NCBI GenBank assembly: GCA_045535465.1
Contig: JAZSLS010000091.1
Span: 1-36,423 of the forward strand
Length of the DNA stretch: 36,423 nucleotides
Reading direction: 5' to 3'
Source of the DNA: SIG636 sp045535465
Lineage (GTDB): Bacteria > Bacillota > Clostridia > Oscillospirales > CAG-382
The notes below the pieces were generated by a model. The model ran no database searches. It saw only the letters and a list, made by a program, of their open reading frames with translations, and was not told where the DNA came from. Shown here in pieces: positions 22,125-31,323 of this stretch. A program made the translations under genes and the position numbers. The stretch's first letter is position 1; each line of letters starts with the position of its first letter.

Positions 22125-23258
22125 ATGAAGCTTATTCATCTTTCCGATTTACATATAGGCAAACGTACGGAGATATCTATGGTAGAAGAGCAGGAGTTTG
22201 TGCTTGCGCAGATACTTGATATAATCAAAGCGGAAAAGCCCGAAGCGGTGCTTGTGGCAGGGGACGTTTACGACAAGAGCATACCGCCTGCGGAGGCTGT
22301 TACCCTGCTTGACGACTTTTTGTGCAAGCTATCCACGCTTGGTACGGAGGTTTTTATAATAAGCGGCAACCACGACAGCGCCGAAAGGCTTGCCTTTGGC
22401 AACCGTCTTATGGAAAGTGCGGGTATCCATTTGTCTCCCGTTTACAAGGGAACGGTTAAGCCCTACGTCCTTGAAGACGAGTACGGCGCAGTAAATATAT
22501 GGGCGCTTCCCTTTATTAAGCCCATAAACGTTAGGCGCTTTTTCCCCGATAAAACGATAGAAAGCTACACAGATGCGGTGCGTGCCGCCATAGAAGAAAT
22601 GGCTATGGACAAAAGCGTTCGCAACGTGATTGTTGCCCACCAATTTGTAACAGGGGCTGTTACCTGCGACTCTGAGGAGGTTTCCGTTGGGGGCATTGAT
22701 AACGTAGACGTTTCTGTTTTTGACGGTATAGACTACGTTGCCTTGGGGCACATTCACGGCCCGCAGGATATAGTGCCAAACCGTGTAAGGTATTGCGGCA
22801 CTCCCCTTAAATACTCCTTTTCCGAAGCAGAGCATAAAAAAAGCCTTACCATAGTGGAGATGGGTAAAAAGGGCGACCTTAAGATTAGAACAGCGCCTCT
22901 TATGCCTATACACGATATGCGAAAGCTAAAAGGCTGCTTTGAGCTTATTTCAAGCAAAGAATTTTATGACAAGCAGGAGAGGGATGACTACCTGCACGTT
23001 ACACTCACCGATGAGGAGGACGTGCCTGAGGCTATAGGCAGGCTTCGCCTTATATACCCTAACCTTTTAAAGCTTAGCTACGACAACACCCGCACCAGAA
23101 CAATGGGGCAGGCAGGCATAGCCGAAGGAGTTGGCGAAAAAAGCCGTTTGCAGCTTTTTGACGAGCTTTACAACGAGCAGAACGGTAAGCCTATGAGCGA
23201 AAAACAAAGGGCGTTTATTTCCTTACTGATTGAAGAAATATGGGAGGGTGAGCTATGA
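22125..23258 (+). CDS. sbcD: SbcD, nuclease subunit of the SbcCD complex
   Basis: 377 residues, the normal length. The Mre11-type phosphoesterase motifs are all visible: LSDLHIGK (Asp8, His10), VAGDVYD (Asp48 region), ISGNHDS, VAHQFV and LGHIHGP. With SbcC it forms an ATP-driven complex that opens hairpins and trims blocked DNA ends. AGGAGG lies 6 nt before the ATG. The stop overlaps the sbcC start by four bases (ATGA), so the subunits are translated together. The inverted repeats in this window are the kind of cruciform-prone DNA this complex acts on, though long palindromes are its usual substrates. Confidence 0.95.
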   Translation: MKLIHLSDLHIGKRTEISMVEEQEFVLAQILDIIKAEKPEAVLVAGDVYDKSIPPAEAVTLLDDFLCKLSTLGTEVFIISGNHDSAERLAFGNRLMESAGIHLSPVYKGTVKPYVLEDEYGAVNIWALPFIKPINVRRFFPDKTIESYTDAVRAAIEEMAMDKSVRNVIVAHQFVTGAVTCDSEEVSVGGIDNVDVSVFDGIDYVALGHIHGPQDIVPNRVRYCGTPLKYSFSEAEHKKSLTIVEMGKKGDLKIRTAPLMPIHDMRKLKGCFELISSKEFYDKQERDDYLHVTLTDEEDVPEAIGRLRLIYPNLLKLSYDNTRTRTMGQAGIAEGVGEKSRLQLFDELYNEQNGKPMSEKQRAFISLLIEEIWEGEL

Positions 23259-26011
23259 GACCGATTACACTTACCATTTCTGCTTTTGGCCCCTATGCAG
23301 AAGTTGAGCTAATTGACTTTTCAAGCTTGGGCGAAAACGGGCTGTATCTTATATCGGGTACAACGGGTGCGGGCAAAACTACTATCTTTGACGCTATAAG
23401 CTTTGCACTTTACGGCGAAGCAAGCGGTGCAGGACGCAAAAGCACGATGCTTCGCTCCAAGTACGCCAAGGAGGATGCGGAAACCTACGTGGAGCTTACC
23501 TTTAAAATCGGCGGCAAGGAATACACCGTAAAGCGCACGCCTGAGCAGTGGCGTAAAAAGAAAAAGGGCACAGGGCTTACAAAACAAAACCCAACGGTGT
23601 GCCTTACTATGCAAAATGATGAAGTGATTTCCTCAAACGCCGAGGCAAACGCAAAAATTGCGGAGATTGTAGGTCTTACCCGTGACCAATTTTCACAGGT
23701 AACTATGATATCCCAAGGGGATTTTCGCAAGCTTTTGGAAGCAAACACCGAACAAAGACAAAAAATTTTTAGGGATATTTTTCATACCGAAGGTTACGTT
23801 GCACTTCAGGAAAGGCTGGTGGCAGAGGCTCAGGAGCTTAAGCGTCGCCGCACTGAGGTAAAGCAAAGCATTGACCAATACATAAAAGGGGTTGATTGGG
23901 GCGAGGATGAAACCACTTCCCTCTCGGGAGCTAAAGCCGCAGAGGGCTCTTTGCCTATGGACGAAACCACTTTTCTTATAGAAACGATTATAGAAAACGA
24001 TTGTGCGTTGCAAACGAAAAACGAAGCAGCGCTTAAAGAAATATCTGCACTGTTGGACTCTCTTACCAAGGAGATAAGCGATGCGGAAGCCTACGGGAAG
24101 GCCAAAAGCTCTCTTTTAGAAAAGGAGGAGCAAAGGCCGAGGCAGGAAGCTTTGGTTAAGCAGGCGGAAGCCGACCTTGAAAGCGCTAAGGCTGATATAC
24201 CCATTAAAGAAGACCTTGAAGCAAAGGCTGCGGCTACCGAAGCCACACTTGCTGACTATGCTACTCTTGAAAAAGCCATCCTTGACCTTGCGGAAAACGA
24301 AAAAAAGCTGTCTGCAGCCGCTGACGAGCTTAACAAAACAAAGGCTTTGATAAAAAGCATTGCAGATAAAATAACTGATATTAAGGCAAGCTACGCCGAA
24401 ACCGAGGGTATAGGAGCAGAAAAGGAAAGGCTAACCGCAAAAAAAAGCAGCCTTGACGATTTTAAGAAAAAGCTTTTGGAGCTTTGCGAAAAGCTTAAAA
24501 CGCTAAAAGATGACAAAATAGAGCTGGCGCACCTGCAAGCGGAATACATACGTTTAGCCGACAAAGCAAGGGAACTGCAAGCCGTATACGAACACAAAAA
24601 CCGTGCCTTTATGGATGAGCAGGCGGGCATCATCGCCTCTACCCTTAAAGCCGGCGAAGCCTGTCCCGTTTGCGGCTCTACCGCTCACCCCCTGCTTGCT
24701 GTGCCTTCTGAAAATGCACCTACCGAGGCGGAGGTTAACGCCGCCAAGGCGGATTATGAAGAAGCGGCAAAAAAGGTTCCTACGGCAAACGCCATAGCAA
24801 GCGAAAAAAACGGTGCCGTAGAAACGTCGGAAAAAGCGGTTTGCAAGCTGATGACAGAGCTTTTGGACGAGAAGGGTGCCGACGAAACAAAGGTAAGAGA
24901 AAGGCTTACGGCCACCGAGCTTGAGCTTTTGGAGGTTGACCGCGGACTTAAGCTTATAGAAAACAAGGAAGCAGAAAGGCAAAGGCTTGCTAAGCTTATA
25001 CCCGAAAAAGAAGACGAGCTTGCTAAAGCAAAGGAAAGGCAAAACGACAAGGAGGCAAGCATAGCCGCCGCCGATGCCACCGCAAAAGCGCTTAGCGAAC
25101 AAATAAGGGTTCTTAAAGGCAAGCTAAGCTTTGAAAGCAAAAAATCCGCCGAGGCGGAAATAAACACATTTAAGCAAAGGGCAAAACTAATAGAAGACGC
25201 TGTAAATCAAGCAAAAGAAAAGCTTGGTATGTGTAAAACCGCTTTGGCTGAAACCAATGCCGCTATAACAGAGCTTAAAAAACAGCTTGAGGGGCAAACG
25301 GAAAAGGATACGTCTGCACTGACAGGTGAAAAAAAGAAGCTGGAAGCGCAAAAGCAAGCACTTGAAAACGAAGGCAAGGCCATCCACGCAAGGCTTATCG
25401 GCAACAAAAAAGCGCTTACAGAGATACGAAAAAAGGCTGATGAGATAAGCGAGCTTGACGAAAGATTTTCTTGGGTGGATGCTTTGGCAAAAACCGCAAG
25501 CGGTAACCTAAGCGGAAAGGAAAAGATAACGCTGGAAGCATATATCCAAGCCACCTATCTGGAGCGTATTCTGAACAAGGCAAATCTTCACCTTCTTAAA
25601 ATGTCCGATGGACAGTATACTCTTGTACGCCGTACCGAGGCGGAAAACAACAGAAGCAAAAGCGGGCTGGAGCTTAACATTGTTGACCACTGCAACGGCA
25701 GTGAGCGCAGTGTAAGCACCCTCTCCGGCGGCGAAGCCTTTATTGCTTCTCTTGCCTTGGCTTTGGGGCTTTCCGACGAGGTGCAGATGTCTGCAGGTAT
25801 ACATTTGGACACCCTTTTTGTAGACGAAGGCTTTGGCTCGTTGGATGCGGATGCGTTAAATAAAGCCTACGCCACATTGGCAAGGCTTACCGAAGGCAAC
25901 CGCCTTGTAGGTATCATCTCTCACGTGGCAGAGCTTAAGGAAAGGATAGATATGCAAATAGTGGTTTCTAAGGATAAGAACGGTAGGAGCCACGCAAAAG
26001 TTAATTTGTAA
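23255..26011 (+). CDS. sbcC: SbcC, SMC-like ATPase subunit of the SbcCD complex
   Basis: 918 residues. Walker A GTTGAGKTT (about 34-42) follows the typical ITLTISAFGPYAE start. Two long coiled-coil arms rich in Ala, Glu, Lys and Leu flank the zinc hook CPVC (Cys470 and Cys473) in the middle. The C-terminal ATPase half has LSGGEAF (about 823-829) and the Walker B region FVDEGFGSLD (about 855-864). The family forms dimers through the hook and closes on SbcD-bound DNA. The gene is intact and ends without its own simple terminator; the structured repeat copy B lies directly after it and may serve that role. Confidence 0.95.
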   Translation: MRPITLTISAFGPYAEVELIDFSSLGENGLYLISGTTGAGKTTIFDAISFALYGEASGAGRKSTMLRSKYAKEDAETYVELTFKIGGKEYTVKRTPEQWRKKKKGTGLTKQNPTVCLTMQNDEVISSNAEANAKIAEIVGLTRDQFSQVTMISQGDFRKLLEANTEQRQKIFRDIFHTEGYVALQERLVAEAQELKRRRTEVKQSIDQYIKGVDWGEDETTSLSGAKAAEGSLPMDETTFLIETIIENDCALQTKNEAALKEISALLDSLTKEISDAEAYGKAKSSLLEKEEQRPRQEALVKQAEADLESAKADIPIKEDLEAKAAATEATLADYATLEKAILDLAENEKKLSAAADELNKTKALIKSIADKITDIKASYAETEGIGAEKERLTAKKSSLDDFKKKLLELCEKLKTLKDDKIELAHLQAEYIRLADKARELQAVYEHKNRAFMDEQAGIIASTLKAGEACPVCGSTAHPLLAVPSENAPTEAEVNAAKADYEEAAKKVPTANAIASEKNGAVETSEKAVCKLMTELLDEKGADETKVRERLTATELELLEVDRGLKLIENKEAERQRLAKLIPEKEDELAKAKERQNDKEASIAAADATAKALSEQIRVLKGKLSFESKKSAEAEINTFKQRAKLIEDAVNQAKEKLGMCKTALAETNAAITELKKQLEGQTEKDTSALTGEKKKLEAQKQALENEGKAIHARLIGNKKALTEIRKKADEISELDERFSWVDALAKTASGNLSGKEKITLEAYIQATYLERILNKANLHLLKMSDGQYTLVRRTEAENNRSKSGLELNIVDHCNGSERSVSTLSGGEAFIASLALALGLSDEVQMSAGIHLDTLFVDEGFGSLDADALNKAYATLARLTEGNRLVGIISHVAELKERIDMQIVVSKDKNGRSHAKVNL

Positions 26012-26017
26012 GCAAAA

Positions 26018-26192
26018 AAACTCGCTCTTTACGTGCCCTAAGGAAATAAGAACAACAAACACAAAATGCCTCTCGTAATATAGCGGGAGGCATTTTAACG
26101 TTGAAATGTTGCGTTTTGTTATATTCAGGGCACTTTCACAAAAACTTCGCTGTCGTAGGTCTCTACGCCGACACTCGTTTTTTGTGAAAAAC
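26018..26192 (-). repeat. Structured repeat family 1, copy B
   Basis: Inverted relative to copy A (13010-13183). Stem 1 is 26135-26145 with 26177-26188 (one extra T bulges out) and encloses CGTAG/CTACG (26154-26158, 26163-26167). The outer stem is 26033-26041 with 26125-26133, and stem 2 is 26063-26072 with 26087-26096 (a perfect 10 bp here). It fills the space between the convergent sbcC and scfB genes. Confidence 0.8.
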
Positions 26193-26204
26193 GACCTTTT
26201 TAAA

Positions 26205-27584
26205 TTATTCCTCAGGATACAGCTCAGCCACTTTTACGGCTATGGCGCACTCTATGCGCTTGCGGAAAAGCTCACAGCCGTATTCGTAAACGCCCTTGAT
26301 GTCACCCGTGGCGTGGTAGGCGTTGGCGGCGCAACCGCCGCTGCAATAAAGCTTTGCCCAACAATCCTCGCACTCCGGTCTGGAATAGCAATTGCAGGTG
26401 GCAAACTTTTCACGCATTTGAGTGTTGGTAACACCGTCCCAAATGTTGCCCATACTGTATTCCTCGTCGCCAACGAACTGATGACAGGGGAAAAGCTCAC
26501 CCCAAGGGGTAACCGCCATATACTCCGTACCGCTGCCGCAGCCCGCAACACGCTTATAGATGCAAGGGCCGCCGGTGAGGTTTATCATATAGTGATAGAA
26601 GGTAAAGCCATTACCCTCCTTATTTCTCTTTATCATCTCATCCGCCAAAAGCTCGTACTGACGGAAGATAACCGCCTTATCCTCTTCGGTAAGGGCGCAG
26701 GGGTCATCGGGGGCGGTAACAACAGGCTCCATACTAAGCTTGGTAAAGCCAAGGTCTGCCATATGGAGAATATCACTTAAAAAATCGGTATTATGATGAG
26801 TAAAGGTGCCCCTTACGTAATACTCCTTATCGCCTCGCTTTTCCACAAAACGCTGAAAACGGGGAACAATAGTATCGTAGCTGCCCTTGCCCGCGTAATC
26901 CTTACGAAAACGGTCGTTGACCTCTTTTCTGCCGTCAAGGCTAAGCACAACGTTGTGCATTTCCTTATTACAAAACTCTGTTACCTCGTCATCAAGGAGT
27001 ACACCGTTGGTGGTAAGAGTAAAGCGGATATTTTTACCGTGAAGCTTTTCCTGCTCTCTGCCGTAGGCAACAAGCCTTTTAACCACTTCCCAGTTCATAA
27101 GAGGCTCGCCTCCAAAGAAGTCCACGTCCAAATTAACGTGACTGCCGCTGTTGGCAATAAGAAAATCCAGCGCCTGCTTACCTGTTTCATAGCTCATTAT
27201 AGCTCTTTCGCCCTTGTACTTACCTTGACCCGCAAAGCAATACGCACAGTTTAGGTTACAGGTGTGGGCTATGTGCAAGCACAAAGCCTTTATAAAAAAG
27301 TTTTCCCTACGGTAATTTTTTGCAATAGAAGCAAAGGCATCCTTGGTAAAAAGCTTGCCCTTTGCCTTTAAAGCTTCAATGTCCTCAAAGCACTCCGCAA
27401 CGGCATCCTCTGTAACCTCCCCGTCGTCCTTATACTTATCAAGGATAAAGGCGGTAATATCCTCACGGCTGCTTGTTTCGTACATATTAATAATATCAAA
27501 GGTAGCCTCGTCCACAAGATGAACCGAGCCGCTGAAAACGTCCAGCACTATGTTATATCCGTTTTGCTTGAATGTATGTATCAT
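26205..27584 (-). CDS. scfB: SCIFF peptide maturase, radical SAM/SPASM (ScfB)
   Basis: 459 residues. The N-terminal part (1-85) is consistent with a peptide-recognition (RRE-like) domain. The radical SAM motif CNLNCAYC gives Cys109, 113 and 116; FFGGEPLMNW follows as the SAM-binding GGE. The C-terminal SPASM region has cysteines in GPCIYKRVAGCGSG, ELFPCHQF, CNCYSRPECEDCWAKLYCSGGC and YGCELF, enough for two auxiliary 4Fe-4S clusters. Members install sulfur-to-alpha-carbon thioether links between Cys and Thr in the SCIFF precursor. The precursor gene lies just upstream (27660-27806). The start is ATG 27584, with AAGGA ten bases before. An intrinsic terminator between the two genes probably lowers expression of the enzyme relative to the peptide. 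Confidence 0.95.
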   Translation of the reverse strand: MIHTFKQNGYNIVLDVFSGSVHLVDEATFDIINMYETSSREDITAFILDKYKDDGEVTEDAVAECFEDIEALKAKGKLFTKDAFASIAKNYRRENFFIKALCLHIAHTCNLNCAYCFAGQGKYKGERAIMSYETGKQALDFLIANSGSHVNLDVDFFGGEPLMNWEVVKRLVAYGREQEKLHGKNIRFTLTTNGVLLDDEVTEFCNKEMHNVVLSLDGRKEVNDRFRKDYAGKGSYDTIVPRFQRFVEKRGDKEYYVRGTFTHHNTDFLSDILHMADLGFTKLSMEPVVTAPDDPCALTEEDKAVIFRQYELLADEMIKRNKEGNGFTFYHYMINLTGGPCIYKRVAGCGSGTEYMAVTPWGELFPCHQFVGDEEYSMGNIWDGVTNTQMREKFATCNCYSRPECEDCWAKLYCSGGCAANAYHATGDIKGVYEYGCELFRKRIECAIAVKVAELYPEE

Positions 27585-27613
27585 AACTTTATATTCCTTA
27601 TACTTTTTCTATG

Positions 27614-27643
27614 AAAAAAGGCTGTTTAGCAAACAGCCTTTTT
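27614..27643 (-). terminator. Terminator between scfA and scfB
   Basis: A 13-bp stem (27615-27627 with 27631-27643), GCTG-rich at the core, followed on the minus strand by six T residues. It lies 30 nt before the scfB start, so partial read-through must supply the maturase. Confidence 0.85.
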
Positions 27644-27659
27644 ACACACTCTTTTTAAC

Positions 27660-27806
27660 TTATTTGCCCTGCTTTTCGCAGTTCTGATTAGCAACGCCGC
27701 AAGAGGTCTTGCAAGCGGACTGGCAGGAAGTTTGGCACTCGCCGCAACCGCCGTTCTTAGCGGACTGAGCAAGGTCACGAGTCTCAACGGTAACTATCTT
27801 CTTCAT
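27660..27806 (-). CDS. scfA: SCIFF precursor peptide (ScfA)
   Basis: 48 residues with six cysteines at positions 21, 24, 28, 32, 36 and 43. This fits the 'six cysteines in forty-five residues' family name. The leader MKKIVTVETRDLAQ is basic and then mixed, and the Cys-rich core holds Thr27 and Thr34 as candidate partners for thioether bridges. ScfB next door is the maturase. SCIFF is nearly universal in Clostridia, and its final role is unknown; no exporter or peptidase is visible nearby. AAAGGAG lies 9 nt before the ATG at 27806, and a consensus promoter lies upstream. An upstream in-frame extension would cover the ribosome site and is rejected. Confidence 0.95.
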   Translation of the reverse strand: MKKIVTVETRDLAQSAKNGGCGECQTSCQSACKTSCGVANQNCEKQGK

Positions 27807-27846
27807 AAAACTTAGCTCCTTTATAGATAATATATCTGTTAAACAA

Positions 27847-27875
27847 AGTATACTACAAATGCCGCCCCGTGTCAA
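27847..27875 (-). promoter_or_regulatory. Promoter of scfA
   Basis: Minus-strand TTGACA (27875-27870) and TATACT (27852-27847) with a 17-nt spacer, 41 nt upstream of scfA. Confidence 0.88.
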
Positions 27876-27884
27876 TAGCCATTT

Positions 27885-29225
27885 TTACGGAAGTACTCTT
27901 ATTGCGTGGGGTAAAAGCCTGCTGTCGCTTTCCAAGGTATCCAGCCTTGTATTTAAAAAGTCTGCGCTTATTCTCTCACCCGGGATAATTATCGGCACAC
28001 CGGGAGGATACGCCCAAACGTATTCGGCGGCAACACGCCCTACGCACGCCTCTACGGAACATTCCTCAAAGGGCATATCCAGCGCCTCCTCTATGCCGCA
28101 AAAGGCATCGCCGTGACAATAAGGCGGTGGCGGATAGGGACCCGAGGTGGATGGAAGCAGTGCGTCGGCTTCCCTAAGCGCCGCAAGCAAAGCATCATAA
28201 TCCTCTTTAGTATTACCCATACCCGTCATAGCCACAAGATGGCTGTCATCGGCAAGCTCCGCCTCTACGCCGTATTTACGCAGTATCCCCGCAAGGCTTT
28301 TGCCGTTTACACCCGTAAAGCAAAGCTTGGAGGGGTCGTAACGTCCTTCACGCAGGCAAAGCTTTACGTGCTTAAGCTTTAAGGCTTCTTTTTCAAAAGC
28401 TTTTATGTTTTCGTGCCACGCCGCAAACAGCTCTGCCTTTTTTGCCATCTCAACACTGTGCTCCGCAGAGCCCATTAATATATAGGAAGGGCTGCTGCTT
28501 TCAAACACTCTAAGCTTGTGCATAAGACGTTCTATATCCACGTCCTTGCCTGCGTGGAGTATTGCCGTTTGAGTAAGAGCCGGCATAGTTTTGTGCAGGC
28601 TTTGTACCGTAATATCCGCCCCTGCGGTAACGCCTCCGCCTGTAAAATACGGGGAAAGGTCAAGGTGTGCGCCGTGAGCGCTGTCAACAAGCACCTTTAC
28701 GCCCCTTTTGCGGCATAGGGCACATATCCCTTCCATATCGGAAATAAGACCTTCAAAGCTGGGGCTGGTTATTACAACACAGCGGATATCCCCATCCTTT
28801 TCAAGCGCCGCTTTGACCGAAGCAAGAGAAACCGCACCGTAAACGCCAACGCTTTCTATGTACTCAGGCAAAAGATACAAGGGCTTAAGCCCCAATATTT
28901 CCACACCGTGGAAAATACTGCGGTGGCAGTTGCGGGCAACCAGCACCTTATCGCCCCTTTTACAAAGGGTGGCAAGACCTGCAAGGATACCGCAGGAGGA
29001 GCCGTTTACCAAAAAGAAGGAACGGTATGCACCCCAAAGAACGGCAGCGTCATCCATTGCCTTTTTTATAATACCTGTGGGAAAATGAAGGTTGTCTGCC
29101 CCTTCTATCTCGGTTATATCCTTATCCAAGGGCAAGGACGGAAACAAAGCAGAGTTGCGTTTATGCCCCGGCATATGGAAGGAGTGTGGCGGTAGATTTA
29201 ATAAAAAATCGTCAATATGCGGCAT
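27885..29225 (-). CDS. Orn/Lys/Arg decarboxylase family PLP enzyme
   Basis: 446 residues of the fold-type I PLP family related to clostridial and bacillar SpeA/YaaO arginine or lysine decarboxylases. Visible are the opening HMPGHKR, the substrate/cofactor GSSCG region (VNGSSCGILAG), the cofactor Asp in DSAHGAH, and the PLP-binding lysine in SLHKTMPALTQ. The C-terminal domain closes with YPPGVPIIIPGE, also typical. The N-terminal wing domain of inducible acid-stress decarboxylases is absent. Members make polyamine precursors; the exact amino acid cannot be told here. AAAGGAG lies before the ATG at 29225. The gene follows ispH/rpsA behind a terminator and shows no promoter of its own, so it is probably fed by read-through. 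Confidence 0.9.
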   Translation of the reverse strand: MPHIDDFLLNLPPHSFHMPGHKRNSALFPSLPLDKDITEIEGADNLHFPTGIIKKAMDDAAVLWGAYRSFFLVNGSSCGILAGLATLCKRGDKVLVARNCHRSIFHGVEILGLKPLYLLPEYIESVGVYGAVSLASVKAALEKDGDIRCVVITSPSFEGLISDMEGICALCRKRGVKVLVDSAHGAHLDLSPYFTGGGVTAGADITVQSLHKTMPALTQTAILHAGKDVDIERLMHKLRVFESSSPSYILMGSAEHSVEMAKKAELFAAWHENIKAFEKEALKLKHVKLCLREGRYDPSKLCFTGVNGKSLAGILRKYGVEAELADDSHLVAMTGMGNTKEDYDALLAALREADALLPSTSGPYPPPPYCHGDAFCGIEEALDMPFEECSVEACVGRVAAEYVWAYPPGVPIIIPGERISADFLNTRLDTLESDSRLLPHAIRVLP

Positions 29226-29244
29226 ACTTTTTCTCCTTTAAAGT

Positions 29245-29274
29245 AAAAATACGGTGCCGTGCTCGGCACCGTAT
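29245..29274 (-). terminator. Terminator after ispH/rpsA, before the decarboxylase
   Basis: An 11-bp GC-rich stem (29249-29259 with 29264-29274) followed on the minus strand by five T residues, 19 nt before the next start codon. Confidence 0.82.
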
Positions 29275-29289
29275 CCAAAAGACTAAAAA

Positions 29290-31323
29290 TTATTCAGCGT
29301 CAGTAGCTGCTTCAGCGGAAACGGAAGCTTCGTCTACAATTTCAAAACCTTCGCCAAGCTCTTCTGCGGAAAGGAGAGCACGCTTAGAAAGGCTTATTCT
29401 CTTCTTTTCTTCGTCGATAGCGATAATCTTAACTTCAATTTCGTCACCAACTGCAACAACGGAAGAAGGTGCGGAAACGGGCTTAGCTGCCAACTGGGTG
29501 TTGTGGATAAGACCGTCTACACCGGGGATAATTTCAGCAAATGCGCCGAATGCCATAAGGCTAACAACCTTAACGGTAACGTCGTCGCCTTCCTTATAGT
29601 TAGCAACAAAGATGTTCCAAGGATTGTTTTCCTCGGTCTTGTAGCCAAGGGAAATACGTCTTTTCTCAGCATTTACAGCCTTGATGTAAACGTCAAGCTT
29701 GTCACCAACCTTGAACATTTCCTTGGGGTTCTTAAGTCTGCCCCAAGAAAGCTCGGTGATGTGAACCATACCGTCAACGGGACCAAGGTTAACAAATGCG
29801 CCGTAATCGGTAAGGGAGCTGATGGTGCCGGTAAACTTCTGACCAACTTCTACGCTTGCAAAGAAGTCTTCAATAGCCTTCTTGCGTTCGCTTCTCTGAG
29901 CAAGCTTGATGGAACCAACGGCTCTCTTGCGCTGGTCGTTAATTTCGATAACCTTAAAGCGAACCTTCTTACCCTTAAGAGGATCAAGGGGCTCGTCCTT
30001 GGGAATACCGGTCTGGGAAGCGGGAACAAACACTCTTACGTTATTGCTGGAAACAACAACGCCGCCCTTAACGATTTCCTTAACGGTGCCTTCGAGCACT
30101 GCGTGTTCGCTTTCTGCGTCAACAATGTACGCCCAATTCTTGGAAGAGTCAAGACGCTTCTTGGAAAGCATTACGGTGCCTTCTGCGTCGTTAAACTTGG
30201 TGGGAATAACTTCGATCTGGTCACCAATCTTAAACAACTCCTCAAGATTTACACCACTGTCGTCAGTGATCTCATCATACGGAAGAATACCGGTATGCTT
30301 CGTACCGAGATCAACGTGAATTTCGGCGGGAGTTACGGCGGAAACTATGCCGCATACCCTTTCTCCTGTATGTAAAGTTTTGAAGCTTTGTTCAAGCATT
30401 TCCTCAAAGGAAAGCTCGCCCATATCTTCAGCGCCGGTCTTAATGATGTCTGCCATTTGTTCTATTACCTCCTGAATTATACTGGACGGGGTCGATGCCC
30501 CGGCAGTTATTGCGATTTTAGTGCAGGCGGTTATCTCCTCGGATGAGATTAATGCAAGGTCCTTTGCGTTTTCTATATGAACCGCCTTTGAGCGTGATGC
30601 GGCAAGCTCCGTAAGCTTACGGGTGTTAGAGCTGTTTTTGCCGCCAACAACCACAACCAGGTCGCTTTCTGCCGCAAGTGAAACAAGCTCCTTTTGCCTA
30701 TTTTCAGTCACGCTACATATTGTATCAAAAATTTTTGCATTTGTATATAGTTTTTTTAAAAATTTTTGGCTTTTTTTATATTCTTCTAAAGAAAAAGTCG
30801 TTTGCGACACCAAAATTAGAGTTTTTTCATCAAAAAACAGTTTGTCCTCGCCGCTTAAGCCCGCAAAAAAAACGTCAAGCTCCTCCACAGAAGAGAAAAC
30901 GTACACCCTTCCGTGGGCTGCAGAGCGTATTCCCAAGACCTCGGGATGATGCTTATCCCCCATTATAATAAGAGGGCTGCCGTCCTTGGTATAGGTATCT
31001 GCTATACCGTGAATTTTCTTAACAAAGGGGCAGGTGGCATCCAGCACGGAAAGCCCTGCCTGCTTTAAAGCCTCCGCATCCTCCACGGGAATACCGTGAG
31101 TGCGTATAACCACCCTTGAACCGGCGGGAAGCTTTAACGCCGTATCCACGTCTATGGCGTAAACGCCAATGCTTTCAAGATGCTTTATGTAGTCCTTGTT
31201 ATGTATAAGCTCGCCTATTGTGTAAACAGGGGCTGTGCTTATTGCCTCAGCCTCTATAAGCTTTGCTGCACGGTCTACCCCAAAGCAAAAGCCTGCGCTT
31301 TTAGCTGTTTTTATTTCCGTCAT
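29290..31323 (-). CDS. ispH: IspH (HMBPP reductase) fused to four S1 RNA-binding domains
   Basis: 677 residues. The first about 290 are 4-hydroxy-3-methylbut-2-enyl diphosphate reductase, the last enzyme of the non-mevalonate isoprenoid pathway. The 4Fe-4S ligands are Cys13 (AGFCFGV), Cys98 (DATCPFV) and Cys203 (TICSVTENRQ), with substrate histidines in RTHGIP and GDKHHPEVLG. Four OB-fold S1 repeats follow, starting near GERVCGIVSA, HAVLEGTVKE, GQKFTGTISS and GDDVTVKVVS, and correspond to ribosomal protein S1. This fusion is known in Clostridia. Whether S1 works at the ribosome while fused is not settled. The ATG at 31323 lies inside the end of plsC (23-nt overlap) and has only a weak ribosome site (GGATA), suggesting coupled translation. 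Confidence 0.94.
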   Translation of the reverse strand: MTEIKTAKSAGFCFGVDRAAKLIEAEAISTAPVYTIGELIHNKDYIKHLESIGVYAIDVDTALKLPAGSRVVIRTHGIPVEDAEALKQAGLSVLDATCPFVKKIHGIADTYTKDGSPLIIMGDKHHPEVLGIRSAAHGRVYVFSSVEELDVFFAGLSGEDKLFFDEKTLILVSQTTFSLEEYKKSQKFLKKLYTNAKIFDTICSVTENRQKELVSLAAESDLVVVVGGKNSSNTRKLTELAASRSKAVHIENAKDLALISSEEITACTKIAITAGASTPSSIIQEVIEQMADIIKTGAEDMGELSFEEMLEQSFKTLHTGERVCGIVSAVTPAEIHVDLGTKHTGILPYDEITDDSGVNLEELFKIGDQIEVIPTKFNDAEGTVMLSKKRLDSSKNWAYIVDAESEHAVLEGTVKEIVKGGVVVSSNNVRVFVPASQTGIPKDEPLDPLKGKKVRFKVIEINDQRKRAVGSIKLAQRSERKKAIEDFFASVEVGQKFTGTISSLTDYGAFVNLGPVDGMVHITELSWGRLKNPKEMFKVGDKLDVYIKAVNAEKRRISLGYKTEENNPWNIFVANYKEGDDVTVKVVSLMAFGAFAEIIPGVDGLIHNTQLAAKPVSAPSSVVAVGDEIEVKIIAIDEEKKRISLSKRALLSAEELGEGFEIVDEASVSAEAATDAE

